This document shows, in pieces, positions 24,088-32,106 of a stretch of 39,772 nt of DNA (its first letter is position 1; each line of letters begins with the position of its first letter). The notes under the pieces are model-generated. The model saw only the letters and a program-made list of their open reading frames with translations, made no database searches and had not been told where the DNA came from. The stretch is from the NCBI GenBank assembly GCA_944387285.1, contig CALXEH010000016.1:1-39772 (forward strand), in the 5' to 3' direction. This DNA comes from an uncultured Oscillospiraceae bacterium (GTDB taxonomy: Bacteria; Bacillota; Clostridia; Oscillospirales; Oscillospiraceae). Both the position numbers and the translations under genes were made by a program.

Positions 24088-25386
24088 GTGAAACTGTTCG
24101 GAGGCAGCAGCCGCAGGCAGCCCGCCAGGGGCGCCGCCGCTGCGGAAAAGCAGGAGAAAAAGCCGGGGCTCTCGGGGATGAAAAAGGCCGGCATCGCCCT
24201 GGGCGTGGTGCTGGTGCTGGCCGTGGGCGCCGTGGCCGGGTACATGGCCTGGGAGAAGCCGCCGGAGCGGACGAGCACAGGGCTCGTCGGCGCCACGCAT
24301 GAGAGCCTGCCGCCGCAGGGGACGCAGGAGCCCGATAGTTCGGCCGCGCCCAGCGCGGAGCCGACCGAGGACCCCAACGCCGGCGCGCCCGCCTCGCTCA
24401 ACGAGAACATGTACACCTTCGCCGTCGTGGGCCTCGACCAGTCCTCCAACAGCACGGACACCATCATGCTCGGGCGCATCGACACGGAAAAGCACACGAT
24501 AGACGTCGTCAGCGTGCCGCGCGACACCATGGTGAACGTGAGCTGGGGCGTAAAGCGCGTGAACACGCTATATTCCGTGGACGTGAACCAGGGCGGCAGC
24601 GGCATTGACGGCATGCTCGCGGGCTTCCGCGACCTGCTGGGCTTTGAGCTCGACTGCTACGCGCTCGTGGACCTCAACGCCTTCGTCGAGTTGGTGGACG
24701 CCATCGGCGGCGTGGACTACAACGTGCCCATAGACATGGTCTACCACGACGCCAGCCAGGATCTAGACATTAACTTCAAGGCCGGCATGCAGCATTTGAC
24801 CGGCGAGGAGGCGCTCAAGGTCGTGCGCTTCCGCAAGGGCTACGCCACGGCGGACATAGGCCGTATAGGCACGCAGCAGGACTTCCTCAAATCCGTGGCC
24901 AGCCAGATGCTCACGCTGGGCAACATCCCGAACCTGCCGGAGTTCATCGAGATCTTCGAGAGCAACGTCACGACCAATATGAGCGCGGCGAACATAGCCT
25001 TTTTCGTGAGGCAGTTCCTCCTGTGCAGGAGCGAGGACATAAACTTCCACACCGCGCCCGGCAACGGCGGCGACAGCGTCAAGGGCAACTCCTACTACGC
25101 CCTCTATGTGGACGAGTGGCTGGAGCTCGTGAACAGCTGCCTGAACCCCTACGACCAGCCCGTGACCGAGGAAAACGTGAACATACTGACCCACTCCTAC
25201 GACACGGGCTTCTACTCGACGACGGGCGTCATCGCCGGCGGCCGCGACTCCTTCGCCGCACACCCCAGCTACGTCCAAAGCACGCCCACGCCCGAGCCGG
25301 CGCCCGAACCGACGGAGCCGGTACAAACGCAGCCGCCCGTATCAGAGCCCGCAACCGGCTCTGAGGCTGACGTGCCTGCAGAATAG
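24088..25386 (+). CDS. LytR-CpsA-Psr (LCP) family ligase, copy 2
   Basis: A 432-residue paralogue of the preceding protein with the same layout: basic tail, membrane helix near 30-52, acidic Pro-rich linker and LCP domain with TFAVVGLDQ, STDTIMLGRID, VVSVPRDTMV, KRVNTLYS and LTGEEALKVVRFR. The likely start is GTG 24088, since MKLFGGSSR then aligns with MKLNGNSHD of copy 1. The tail is a Pro/Glu/Thr repeat (PTPEPAPEPTEPVQTQ). Tandem LCP genes are common in clostridia and partly redundant. A terminator follows at 25427. Confidence 0.92.
   Translation: MKLFGGSSRRQPARGAAAAEKQEKKPGLSGMKKAGIALGVVLVLAVGAVAGYMAWEKPPERTSTGLVGATHESLPPQGTQEPDSSAAPSAEPTEDPNAGAPASLNENMYTFAVVGLDQSSNSTDTIMLGRIDTEKHTIDVVSVPRDTMVNVSWGVKRVNTLYSVDVNQGGSGIDGMLAGFRDLLGFELDCYALVDLNAFVELVDAIGGVDYNVPIDMVYHDASQDLDINFKAGMQHLTGEEALKVVRFRKGYATADIGRIGTQQDFLKSVASQMLTLGNIPNLPEFIEIFESNVTTNMSAANIAFFVRQFLLCRSEDINFHTAPGNGGDSVKGNSYYALYVDEWLELVNSCLNPYDQPVTEENVNILTHSYDTGFYSTTGVIAGGRDSFAAHPSYVQSTPTPEPAPEPTEPVQTQPPVSEPATGSEADVPAE
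24865..24938 (+). repeat. LCP paralogue repeat, copy 2
   Basis: Second copy of the near-identical 74-base stretch (73 of 74 bases by eye). Confidence 0.9.
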
Positions 25387-25426
25387 CGGCGTGCCTTTGA
25401 AAGGGCCAAAACTATAGGATACGACA

Positions 25427-25455
25427 AGATCCGCTCCAAAATGGAGCGGATCTTT
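25427..25455 (+). terminator. Terminator of the LCP operon
   Basis: Perfect 11-bp stem AGATCCGCTCC / GGAGCGGATCT with a 5-base loop, followed by TTTC. Confidence 0.8.
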
Positions 25456-25458
25456 CAT

Positions 25459-25491
25459 CTTGCCGGAGAAGGCAAAGCCTTCTTCGGCAAG
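25459..25491. repeat. 15-bp palindrome, possible dispersed repeat
   Basis: CTTGCCGGAGAAGGC / GCCTTCTTCGGCAAG with a 3-base loop (one wobble), directly after the LCP terminator and before the stop of the convergent DUF362 gene. A related sequence occurs at about 21862. Confidence 0.55.
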
Positions 25492-25517
25492 CCGTTTATG
25501 TACATACCATTCGGGCT

Positions 25518-26654
25518 TTATTTTGTCACTATCCTTGCCAGCAGCGGCCTGTGGACGCTGACGGCGCCTTTGGGGCAGAACTCCTGGCAGCAGAAGCATC
25601 TTATGCACTTCTTGCTGTCTATGTGCGCCTTGCCTTTCCTGACCTCCGCCGCGCCAGTCGGGCAGACCTCATGGCATTTGCCGCAGCCCACGCACTTGTG
25701 CTTGTCTACCTTTGGGCCCGTGCCGAAATTCCGCCTTATGAACGCATTTATCAGCGGGAAGCCCCTGTGGAAGGTGATGTCCTGCGAGATGGGCAGCTTC
25801 TCGAAGTCCGGCAGCGCGAACTGCGCCGGCTCGCCCGCGATACTCAGCTGCTCCGCGCTCTCCGGGCACAGGCCCCGCCTTATCGCCGCCGCCACTGTCG
25901 GCGCGTCCTGCGGCCTCATCCCTATGAGCCCCGCGCAGACCAGGTCGGCGTTGAAGGGCGTGTCCGCCGCGAGCAGCGCGCCCATGTGCCGGGGCTTGCC
26001 CATGGTCGGGCCGTTGCCCTCCATGCACAGCACCGCGTCCACCAGCGTCAACCTCGGCTTCACATACGCCGCAAGGTCGCAGAGCATGTCGCAAAAATCC
26101 GAGGTGTTCGGGTGCATGTAGTGGAACTCCGGCTTTTTAGTGCCCGGGATGACCCCGAAAAAGTTCTTCACCGCACAGGTCATGCCCGCCATGCCGTGCG
26201 TCTTGAGCTTGGCAAAGTCTATGACCGCGTCCGCATCCATGAGCCAGCGCGTGTAGGGGAAGCTCTTCACCGTGTTCCCCTCGGGGAAGCTCACCTCGCA
26301 GGTGGAAAAGTCGGAGTTTAGCGCAGCGCCCGCCTGCTCGACCATGCGCATGCCCGTGCCGGTATAGATGCCGCCCACCCAGGCCGCCGTGAAGGGCCCG
26401 CCGGGGCTGTCGCCCACCACCACCTGCGCGCCGCGCCCGGCCAGCATGCGGCAGAGCTCCGTCACGAGTACAGGATGCGTGGCCGCCGCGCTCTCGGGTT
26501 TCATCCGGGCGACAAGATTGGCCTTTACGGCTATCTTCATGCCCGGCACGACCCAGTCCAGGCCGCCCAGAGGCTCCAGCACGGCCCTCAGTGCCGCCCT
26601 CACGCCCTCGGGCTCATAATCCGGGCACGCCGTTATCGAGACATTAACGCACAT
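25518..26654 (-). CDS. DUF362 family protein with C-terminal two-cluster ferredoxin domain
   Basis: A 378-residue iron-sulfur protein. The N-terminal ~300 residues are the DUF362 domain (VVPGMKIAVKANLVARM, then GDSPGG near residue 90, and DFAKLKTHGMAGMTCAVKN). The C-terminus has two 4Fe-4S motifs: CVGCGKCHEVCP and CIRCFCCQEFCP. DUF362 proteins are found in anaerobes; their reaction is unknown, though a redox role is likely. ATG 26654 is chosen because GGAGGT lies seven bases upstream on the minus strand. It is convergent with the LCP operon and divergent from ilvE, and appears to be a single-gene unit. Confidence 0.92.
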   Translation of the reverse strand: MCVNVSITACPDYEPEGVRAALRAVLEPLGGLDWVVPGMKIAVKANLVARMKPESAAATHPVLVTELCRMLAGRGAQVVVGDSPGGPFTAAWVGGIYTGTGMRMVEQAGAALNSDFSTCEVSFPEGNTVKSFPYTRWLMDADAVIDFAKLKTHGMAGMTCAVKNFFGVIPGTKKPEFHYMHPNTSDFCDMLCDLAAYVKPRLTLVDAVLCMEGNGPTMGKPRHMGALLAADTPFNADLVCAGLIGMRPQDAPTVAAAIRRGLCPESAEQLSIAGEPAQFALPDFEKLPISQDITFHRGFPLINAFIRRNFGTGPKVDKHKCVGCGKCHEVCPTGAAEVRKGKAHIDSKKCIRCFCCQEFCPKGAVSVHRPLLARIVTK

Positions 26655-26719
26655 CACTGATACCTCCAGCGTTTTTTGTATAGTTTAACCTAAAATTTCA
26701 GTTTGAGCAAGATTGTCTA

Positions 26720-26747
26720 TTGCAATATCGCCAAAACGTGGTAACAT
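26720..26747 (+). promoter_or_regulatory. Possible promoter of ilvE
   Basis: TTGCAA (26720-26725), 16 bases, TAACAT (26742-26747). No T-box or leucine leader is seen in the 160 bases upstream of ilvE. Confidence 0.35.
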
Positions 26748-26820
26748 TATATAGGGGGAGCCTCCGCGCAAGAGAGAGGCGCGGCGGGCCCGCCGAAAAT
26801 CTGAGGGAAGGACAGATAAA

Positions 26821-27891
26821 ATGGAGGAAATCAAAATAACAAGGACCACGAATCCCAAAGAAAAGACCCCGTCCGACAAGCTCGGCTTCGGCAAGGTTTT
26901 CTCAGATCATATGTTCCTGATGAATTACGACGAGGGCCAGGGCTGGCATGATCCGCGCATCGTGCCCTATGGTCCCATCGAGCTCATGCCCTGCGCGAAT
27001 GTCCTGCACTATGCGCAGGAGATATTCGAGGGCCTGAAGGCCTATCGGACCGCTGACGGCGTAGTCCAGCTCTTCCGTCCGACTGAGAACATCGCGCGCA
27101 TGAACAATTCCGCCGCGCGTATGTGCATCCCGCATATTCCTGAGGACATCTATCTCGAGGGCCTCAAGAAGATCGTCGAAGTCGATGCCGACTGGGTCCC
27201 GTATGAGTTCGGCACCTCGCTGTATCTGCGTCCCTTTGTCATTGCGACTGACGCCGTCCTGGGCGTCCACGCGGGCCACCACTACCTCTTCTGCATCATC
27301 TGCTCTCCCTCCGGCAGCTACTACGCCGAGGGCATCAACCCCGTCAAGATCATGATCGAGAGCCGCGACGTCCGCGCGGTCCGCGGCGGCACCGGCTTCG
27401 CCAAGTGCGGCGGCAACTACGCGGCCTCGATGCGCGCCGGCGAGGAGGCCGAGAAGAAGGGCTTCTCCCAGGTGCTCTGGCTCGACGGCGTGGAGATGAA
27501 GTACATCGAAGAGGTCGGCGCCATGAACGTCATGTTCAAGATCGACAGCAAGATCATCACCCCGGACATCTCCGGCGGCACGGTGCTCCCGGGCATCACC
27601 CGCAAGAGCTGCATCCAGGTCCTGAAGGACTGGGGCTACGAGGTCGAGGAGCGCAAGCTCTCCGTTGACGAGCTCATCGACGCGGCCGAGAACGGCAAGC
27701 TTGAGGAGGCCTGGGGCTGCGGCACGGCGGCGGTGGTATCGCCCATCGGTCTGCTCAGCTACAAGGACAAGGACCACATCATAGCCGACAACAAGATCGG
27801 CCCCGTCACGCAGAGGCTGTATGACGAGCTGACCGGCATCCAGTGGGGCAAGGTGCCCGACACGCGCGGCTGGATAGTCAAGGTCTGCTGA
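26821..27891 (+). CDS. ilvE: Branched-chain amino acid aminotransferase
   Basis: A 356-residue class IV PLP aminotransferase that interconverts Leu, Ile and Val with their 2-oxo acids using 2-oxoglutarate/glutamate. Motifs: EIFEGLKAYR with the substrate-binding region, FGTSLYLRPF, and the lysine that forms the PLP Schiff base in GFAKCGGNYAAS, followed by the EEVGAMNVMFKI stretch. Length and order match the eukaryotic-like (BCAT-type) bacterial subgroup. A GAAGGA site precedes ATG 26821. It is not clustered with other Ile/Val genes here. Its products could in principle feed the 2-oxoacid oxidoreductase downstream, but that is speculation. Confidence 0.97.
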   Translation: MEEIKITRTTNPKEKTPSDKLGFGKVFSDHMFLMNYDEGQGWHDPRIVPYGPIELMPCANVLHYAQEIFEGLKAYRTADGVVQLFRPTENIARMNNSAARMCIPHIPEDIYLEGLKKIVEVDADWVPYEFGTSLYLRPFVIATDAVLGVHAGHHYLFCIICSPSGSYYAEGINPVKIMIESRDVRAVRGGTGFAKCGGNYAASMRAGEEAEKKGFSQVLWLDGVEMKYIEEVGAMNVMFKIDSKIITPDISGGTVLPGITRKSCIQVLKDWGYEVEERKLSVDELIDAAENGKLEEAWGCGTAAVVSPIGLLSYKDKDHIIADNKIGPVTQRLYDELTGIQWGKVPDTRGWIVKVC

Positions 27892-27934
27892 AGAGAACAA
27901 ACAGGGGGCGGCTGAGCAGCCGTCCCCAGGCGGG

Positions 27935-27969
27935 GGGCCGCCGGGAGGAAACTTCCGGCGGCCCTTTTT
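27935..27969 (+). terminator. Terminator of ilvE
   Basis: Perfect stem GGGCCGCCGG / CCGGCGGCCC with a 10-base loop, then TTTTTA. It ends one base before the stop of the convergent cytX gene. Confidence 0.88.
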
Positions 27970-27970
27970 A

Positions 27971-29149
27971 TTATGCTCTCCTGCCGGAAGCGGAGAGCTT
28001 TCTGGCCGCCACGCAGATGAGCATGGTTATTAGCATGTCCGGCAGGGTGTTGCCGACGACTATGTCCACCGTCATGAGCCAGCGGTATAGCCCAAAGCCC
28101 ACGAGCCAGACGCAGAGGTTCAGCCAGTCGAAACTGAGCTCGAAGCTCGAGCGCCGGAGGATGAAGTTGTCCGCCAGCTGAACGGCTATCATCGGCGCGA
28201 AGACCGAGCCTATGAGATAGAGGAAGTCCGTGATGTCGTCCATGGGGAACAGCATCGCCGCCGCGGTGCCAATGACCGTCACAGCCACGGCGACCCACTT
28301 GCCGGAGAGCTTCTTCGACAGGCTCTCGGACGAGATGCCCGCGCTCCAGGCGTCAAGGAAGGTCGTCGTCACCGTTGAGAGTATGAGTATGATAAGCGCC
28401 GCTATGCCGAGGCCCGCCTTCACCATGATGAGGGCTATGTCGCCCTCGCCGGTGTAGATGGCGGCGCCCATGCCGATGATATACATCCAGCAGGAGACGA
28501 GGCCGTAGGTCAGGGTGCTCGCGACTGTCGCGCCAAAGGGCTTTTGGGCCTCGCGCGTGTAGTCGCTCACGAGGGGCAGCCAGGAAAGCGGCATGGCCAC
28601 GGCCAGCTCCACCGCCGCGCCGAAGCTCATGGCCTCGCCGAAAGCCGAGGTGTCCGCGCCCGGCCTGCCGTCTATGAAGATGACCTTGCAGAGCACCAGC
28701 GTCAGGATGAACAGCGCCGCCATGGAGATGCGGTTCACCCAGCCGAGGTTCGTGATGCCAATGAGTATCCACACGACGATGAGCACGCCGATAACGAGGC
28801 ACCAGACCCATGCGCCGGTGTCAAAAATGCCGTTCGTCGCCAGCGCCCCGTCGTAGATCATGATGGCCGTCCAGCCCACGAGCTGGAGCACATTCAAAAA
28901 GGCGAAGAGCAGCCCGCCCTTCTGCCCGAAGGACATCTTGACCGTCTCCATGGCGCTCAGGCCCGTGCGCCCGCCTATGAGGCCCGCGAAGAAGAACAGC
29001 GCGCAGCCTATGACGTGGCCGATGACTATGGCGAGTATGCCCTTGCCCATGCCGAGGGGCGCAAAGTAGGTGCCGGTGAGTATCTCAGCTATCGACACGC
29101 CCGCGCCGAACCAGATGAGGCCGTTCTGGAAGGTGGAGGTCTTTTTCAT
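27971..29149 (-). CDS. cytX: Hydroxymethylpyrimidine transporter CytX
   Basis: A 392-residue NCS1-family permease with about 12 helices. It begins FQNGLIWFGAGVSIAEILTG and contains MPLSWLPLVSDYTREAQKPF, both typical of CytX, which imports the HMP moiety of thiamin. Its start overlaps the thiD stop by four bases (ATGA). It is the last gene of a TPP-riboswitch operon with thiE and thiD, which supports the assignment strongly. Confidence 0.93.
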   Translation of the reverse strand: MKKTSTFQNGLIWFGAGVSIAEILTGTYFAPLGMGKGILAIVIGHVIGCALFFFAGLIGGRTGLSAMETVKMSFGQKGGLLFAFLNVLQLVGWTAIMIYDGALATNGIFDTGAWVWCLVIGVLIVVWILIGITNLGWVNRISMAALFILTLVLCKVIFIDGRPGADTSAFGEAMSFGAAVELAVAMPLSWLPLVSDYTREAQKPFGATVASTLTYGLVSCWMYIIGMGAAIYTGEGDIALIMVKAGLGIAALIILILSTVTTTFLDAWSAGISSESLSKKLSGKWVAVAVTVIGTAAAMLFPMDDITDFLYLIGSVFAPMIAVQLADNFILRRSSFELSFDWLNLCVWLVGFGLYRWLMTVDIVVGNTLPDMLITMLICVAARKLSASGRRA

Positions 29150-29958
29150 GCGCGCGCCTCCTTCCTGTACTCCGGCTTAATGTCGAAGGCATGGTCCATG
29201 GGCCCCGAGCCGTGCCCGAGGTCGAGCATGGCGGCAAGCGCGCCGGAAAGATAGGCCTTCGCCCGCTCCACCGAGTCCTCGAGGCAGAAGCCCTTCGCCA
29301 GATTCGCGGCGATGGCGCTTGAGAGCGTGCAGCCCGTGCCGTGGGTGTTCGGGTTTGCTATCCTCCTGCCCATGAACCAGCTGGCAGTGCCGTCCGGATG
29401 GCAGAGCAGGTCGTTGGCGTCGTTCATGTTGTGCCCGCCCTTGCAGAGGACGGCACAGCCGTAGGAGGCGCTTATCTTCTTCGCGGCCGCCTCCATGTCC
29501 GCCGCGTCCTTTATCTCCATCCCCGAGAGTATCTCCGCCTCCGGTATGTTCGGCGTGACGACCTCGGCCAGGGGCAGCAGCTCGCGCTTGAGCGTCTCGA
29601 TGGCGTCGTCGCGCAGGAGCTTTGAACCGCTCGTCGCCACCATCACGGGGTCGACGACGATGTGCCGCGCCCCATACTCCCGCAGCTTTCCAGCGATGAG
29701 CTCTATGAGGCCCGCCGACGAGACCATGCCGATCTTCACCGCGTCGGGCCAAATATCCGTGAACACGGCGTCGAGCTGCTCGCCCAGGAATTCGGGCGTG
29801 GCCTCCAGGATGTCCGTGACGCCGGTAGTGTTCTGGGCGGTCAGGGCCGTGATGGCGCTCATGGCGAATACGCCGTTTAACGTCATGGTCTTGATGTCCG
29901 CCTGGATACCGGCGCCTCCGCTGGAATCGCTCCCAGCGATCGTCAATGCTGTTCTCAT
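29146..29958 (-). CDS. thiD: Hydroxymethylpyrimidine (phosphate) kinase ThiD
   Basis: A 270-residue ribokinase-fold kinase that phosphorylates HMP and HMP-phosphate in thiamin synthesis. Motifs: TIAGSDSSGGAGIQADIKT at the start, the DPVMVATSGSKLL stretch, and the NTHGTGCTLSSAIAANLA anion-hole/ATP motif near the end. A GGAAGGAG site precedes ATG 29958. It works with CytX (substrate supply) and ThiE. Family length is normal. Confidence 0.96.
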   Translation of the reverse strand: MRTALTIAGSDSSGGAGIQADIKTMTLNGVFAMSAITALTAQNTTGVTDILEATPEFLGEQLDAVFTDIWPDAVKIGMVSSAGLIELIAGKLREYGARHIVVDPVMVATSGSKLLRDDAIETLKRELLPLAEVVTPNIPEAEILSGMEIKDAADMEAAAKKISASYGCAVLCKGGHNMNDANDLLCHPDGTASWFMGRRIANPNTHGTGCTLSSAIAANLAKGFCLEDSVERAKAYLSGALAAMLDLGHGSGPMDHAFDIKPEYRKEARA

Positions 29959-30035
29959 ACTTCTTCTCCTTCCAAAGCATTGATTTTATATAGCGACGCA
30001 AGGTGGTGCCCCCAATGCGCCGCTTTTTAACATTT

Positions 30036-30656
30036 TTACAGCCGCTCAGCCAGGCCGAGCAGCTCGCGCGCCGCGGCTTCGACGTCCTTCTGCGCGAAGA
30101 TCGCCGAGACCACCGCGACGCCCGCGAGACCGAGGCCGCGGAGCTTCCCGATGTTCTCCTTCGAGATGCCGCCTATGGCCACGACGGGTATCGAGACCGC
30201 CTGCGTCACGGCCGCAAGCCCCTCCGGGCCTATGGGCGGCGCCGTCTCCTTCGTGCTCGTCGCAAAGGCCGCGCCCGAGCCTATGTAGTCCGCGCCCGCG
30301 GCCTCGGCCCTGCGCGCCTCCTCTGCGTTGTGCGCCGAGACGCCTATTATCTTCCCCGGGCCCAGCCGCTCGCGCGCGAGCCCGGCCTCGAGATCCTCCT
30401 GCCCGACGTGGACGCCGTCCGCGCCCGAGGCTATCGCCACGTCCACATTGTCGTTTATGACGCAGGGCACACCGTGCGCCCGGCAGACGGCGACTATCTT
30501 CTTCGCCTCGGCCAGGAACTCCTCATAGCCCAGCTCCTTTTCCCGCACCTGTATGAAGCTCGCGCCGCCGCGTATCGCGGCCTCCACGTCCCGGCACAGG
30601 TCGTCCGTCCAGGCCCTGTCCGTCACGGCGTAGAGCCTCAGGTCTTCTCTTTTCAA
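30036..30656 (-). CDS. thiE: Thiamine-phosphate synthase ThiE
   Basis: A 206-residue TIM-barrel enzyme joining HMP-pyrophosphate and hydroxyethylthiazole phosphate into thiamin phosphate. Motifs: FIQVREKELGYEEFL, CVINDNVDVAIASGADGVHV, GQEDLE, IGVSAHNAEEA, DYIGSGAAFATSTK and VVAIGGISKENI, all standard. The start is TTG 30656: GGAGG lies seven bases upstream on the minus strand and the protein then begins KREDLRLYAVTDR like the family. Upstream in-frame codons run through the riboswitch terminator and are not coding. It is the first gene after the TPP riboswitch, with thiD following. Confidence 0.95.
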   Translation of the reverse strand: MKREDLRLYAVTDRAWTDDLCRDVEAAIRGGASFIQVREKELGYEEFLAEAKKIVAVCRAHGVPCVINDNVDVAIASGADGVHVGQEDLEAGLARERLGPGKIIGVSAHNAEEARRAEAAGADYIGSGAAFATSTKETAPPIGPEGLAAVTQAVSIPVVAIGGISKENIGKLRGLGLAGVAVVSAIFAQKDVEAAARELLGLAERL

Positions 30657-30673
30657 AATACCGCCTCCAAACG

Positions 30674-30705
30674 AAAAACAGGCTCGCCAAAATAAGGCAA
30701 GCCTG
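30674..30705 (-). terminator. Expression-platform terminator of the TPP riboswitch
   Basis: Minus-strand stem GCCTTGCCTTATTTTGGCG-like hairpin (arms 30696-30705 and 30679-30688, ten bp with one wobble) followed by TTTTT. It sits between the aptamer and thiE. Confidence 0.85.
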
Positions 30706-30724
30706 CGGCCAAAGCTGCAATATT

Positions 30725-30796
30725 TCCCTACGTTGGCATTATCCAAATCAGGTCGGGTCGAGGCTCGCGCCTCCTCTCAGCCCTTCAGAGCTCCCC
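30725..30796 (-). ncRNA. TPP riboswitch (THI element)
   Basis: Minus strand shows the conserved order: GGGAGCTCTGAAGGGCTGAG, GACCC, CTGAT, GGATAATGCCAACGTAGGGA. The P1 arms at the two ends pair. Binding of thiamin pyrophosphate should favour the terminator at 30674 and shut off thiE-thiD-cytX. Confidence 0.95.
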
Positions 30797-30807
30797 TGTT
30801 GTTTTGT

Positions 30808-30836
30808 ATTATACTCCTGCCCCGTACATTTTGCAA
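30808..30836 (-). promoter_or_regulatory. Promoter of the thiamin operon
   Basis: Minus strand TTGCAA (30831-30836), 17 bases, TATAAT (30808-30813), just upstream of the TPP aptamer. Confidence 0.85.
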
Positions 30837-30915
30837 GTATGTTCGGCGGCGCCCAGGCGCAGGCGATCGAGCCGATGTTTTGCACGCCCCATCCCCTCAG
30901 CGCCCGGCCCGGGCA

Positions 30916-30990
30916 ATAAAAACCGCCCCCGAGCTGGACCCTCGAGGGCAGGGCGAAAATGTAACGAAGTAGCCGGCTAGTTCTTTCGCC
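30916..30990 (-). ncRNA. Candidate orphan small RNA
   Basis: The only structure seen in the gene-free stretch 30837-31140. A promoter-like TTTCCA-17-TATAGT (31025-30997) is followed by about 75 bases and a GC-rich imperfect hairpin ending in TTTTTATT (plus 30916-30922). The body has the palindrome TAGCCGGCTA flanked by complementary GAAG/TTC and GTAA/TTAC segments. There is no reading frame with a ribosome binding site. It matches no RNA family I recognise. Confidence 0.35.
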
Positions 30991-30996
30991 GATTAC

Positions 30997-31025
30997 ACTA
31001 TACCATATCATGGCATAAATGGAAA
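30997..31025 (-). promoter_or_regulatory. Promoter candidate of the small RNA
   Basis: Minus strand TTTCCA (31020-31025), 17 bases, TATAGT (30997-31002). Four of six bases match at -35. Confidence 0.4.
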
Positions 31026-31140
31026 GCCGTTATTCTTACAATTTTGTTATTTCGTTTTTGTTCATTTTGATGTAATACCGCGAATCATGGCCCAAATTGC
31101 GGCCCCGGTCCCCTCTTTCAGCCATCCTCGCGTCTGCCGG

Positions 31141-31944
31141 TCAAAAAATGTCCAGGTTCTTATTCCTGTAGCCTATCGTATACGAGAGCGCTTTAGCCAG
31201 GTCTATGATGCGCGGCACATACCAGTCTATCGTGTGTTCCTCATCCAGCTTGATCTCTGTAAAGCTCACTGCAAAAGCCACCTGTCCGTTCTTCCCGAAC
31301 ACAGGGGCTCCTATGCAGATCGTGTTGTCGTAGTACTCCATGTAATCCAGCCCATAGCCGCGCTCCCGCGTAATGCTGAGCTCTCGTCGTATGGCATCCT
31401 TGTCAACTACGGTGTGCTCAGTATATTTTTTGGGCTCCAGCGTCTCCAAAACCGTATCTATCCGCTTTGCCGGCTGGTGGGCCAGCAGCACCTTCCCGTT
31501 GGCGGTGCAATACAGGGGATAATACAGCTGCGCAGCCGCAGAAGTATAGACCTTGGCGTCCGGCACCTGCGACAGTACAAGCGCCTTGTCCAGATCCGCA
31601 ACGACTGTCAGGTTCGCTATGCAGTTCAGGTCCTTTATCGCATCGCAGGCTATGATGTTAAACGGCTCAATAATGGGAAAGCTCTCTCTGTACAGCATAG
31701 CCATGACATATATCTTCCCGCTTATTACATAGTGCCCGTCCGCATTCTTGTATACATACTTTTTGCTCATGAGGGTGTTGAGCATGTTCACGCAGGTGAC
31801 CCGGTTGAGATCCAGCTTTCGGCATATCTCCGCTATGGAAAGAGCGTTGGGTGTGGTGATCAGCAGCTCGAGCATATCCAGCGCCCGGATCACCGAGGAA
31901 TTTACAGACTGCGAATTCCCGTTTTTCATCCTCCGATGCCTCAT
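31141..31944 (-). CDS. IclR family transcriptional regulator
   Basis: A 267-residue regulator with an N-terminal winged HTH (RALDMLELLITTPNALSIAE, then LDLNRVTCVNMLNTLMSKKY) and the C-terminal IclR effector domain (PLYCTANGKVLLAHQPA, ERGYGLDYMEYYDNTICIGAPVF). IclR proteins respond to small organic acids and control catabolic operons. It is divergent from the YkvI-KOR operon, which it probably regulates. The start is uncertain: ATG 31944 has AGGAG only two bases away, while ATG 31929 has GGAGG directly before it. It has a perfect consensus promoter. Confidence 0.9.
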   Translation of the reverse strand: MRHRRMKNGNSQSVNSSVIRALDMLELLITTPNALSIAEICRKLDLNRVTCVNMLNTLMSKKYVYKNADGHYVISGKIYVMAMLYRESFPIIEPFNIIACDAIKDLNCIANLTVVADLDKALVLSQVPDAKVYTSAAAQLYYPLYCTANGKVLLAHQPAKRIDTVLETLEPKKYTEHTVVDKDAIRRELSITRERGYGLDYMEYYDNTICIGAPVFGKNGQVAFAVSFTEIKLDEEHTIDWYVPRIIDLAKALSYTIGYRNKNLDIF

Positions 31945-31983
31945 TTCTCCTGAAGAAATATTTGATAGATAAAATTTTATTTA

Positions 31984-32012
31984 ATTATAGTTTAAATAAT
32001 ATACATTGTCAA
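31984..32012 (-). promoter_or_regulatory. Consensus promoter of the IclR gene
   Basis: Minus strand exact TTGACA (32007-32012), 17 bases, exact TATAAT (31984-31989). Confidence 0.88.
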
Positions 32013-32090
32013 CAAATATGTTAAACCTCTATGCCGCTTTGCGCTGAATTTCGGCTTAATTCTATGTTTCTATTAACAACATCGAAGAAT

Positions 32091-32100
32091 ATTGTACAAT
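32091..32100. promoter_or_regulatory. Palindrome, operator candidate
   Basis: ATTGTACAAT is a perfect ten-base palindrome between the divergent promoters; it could bind the IclR dimer. Confidence 0.35.
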
Positions 32101-32106
32101 TAGGTT

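Noticed and set aside
22798..24495. Long minus-strand reading frame opposite the LCP genes
   Set aside because: Same cause; the plus-strand LCP paralogues align to each other and carry family motifs.
26660..26820. T-box leader upstream of ilvE
   Set aside because: No T-box sequence, specifier loop or terminator was seen; only a weak promoter candidate.
30916..30990. SRP RNA or 6S RNA in the gap
   Set aside because: The SRP GGTCAGGTCC-GAAGGAAGCAGCC core and the 6S open-complex shape are absent.
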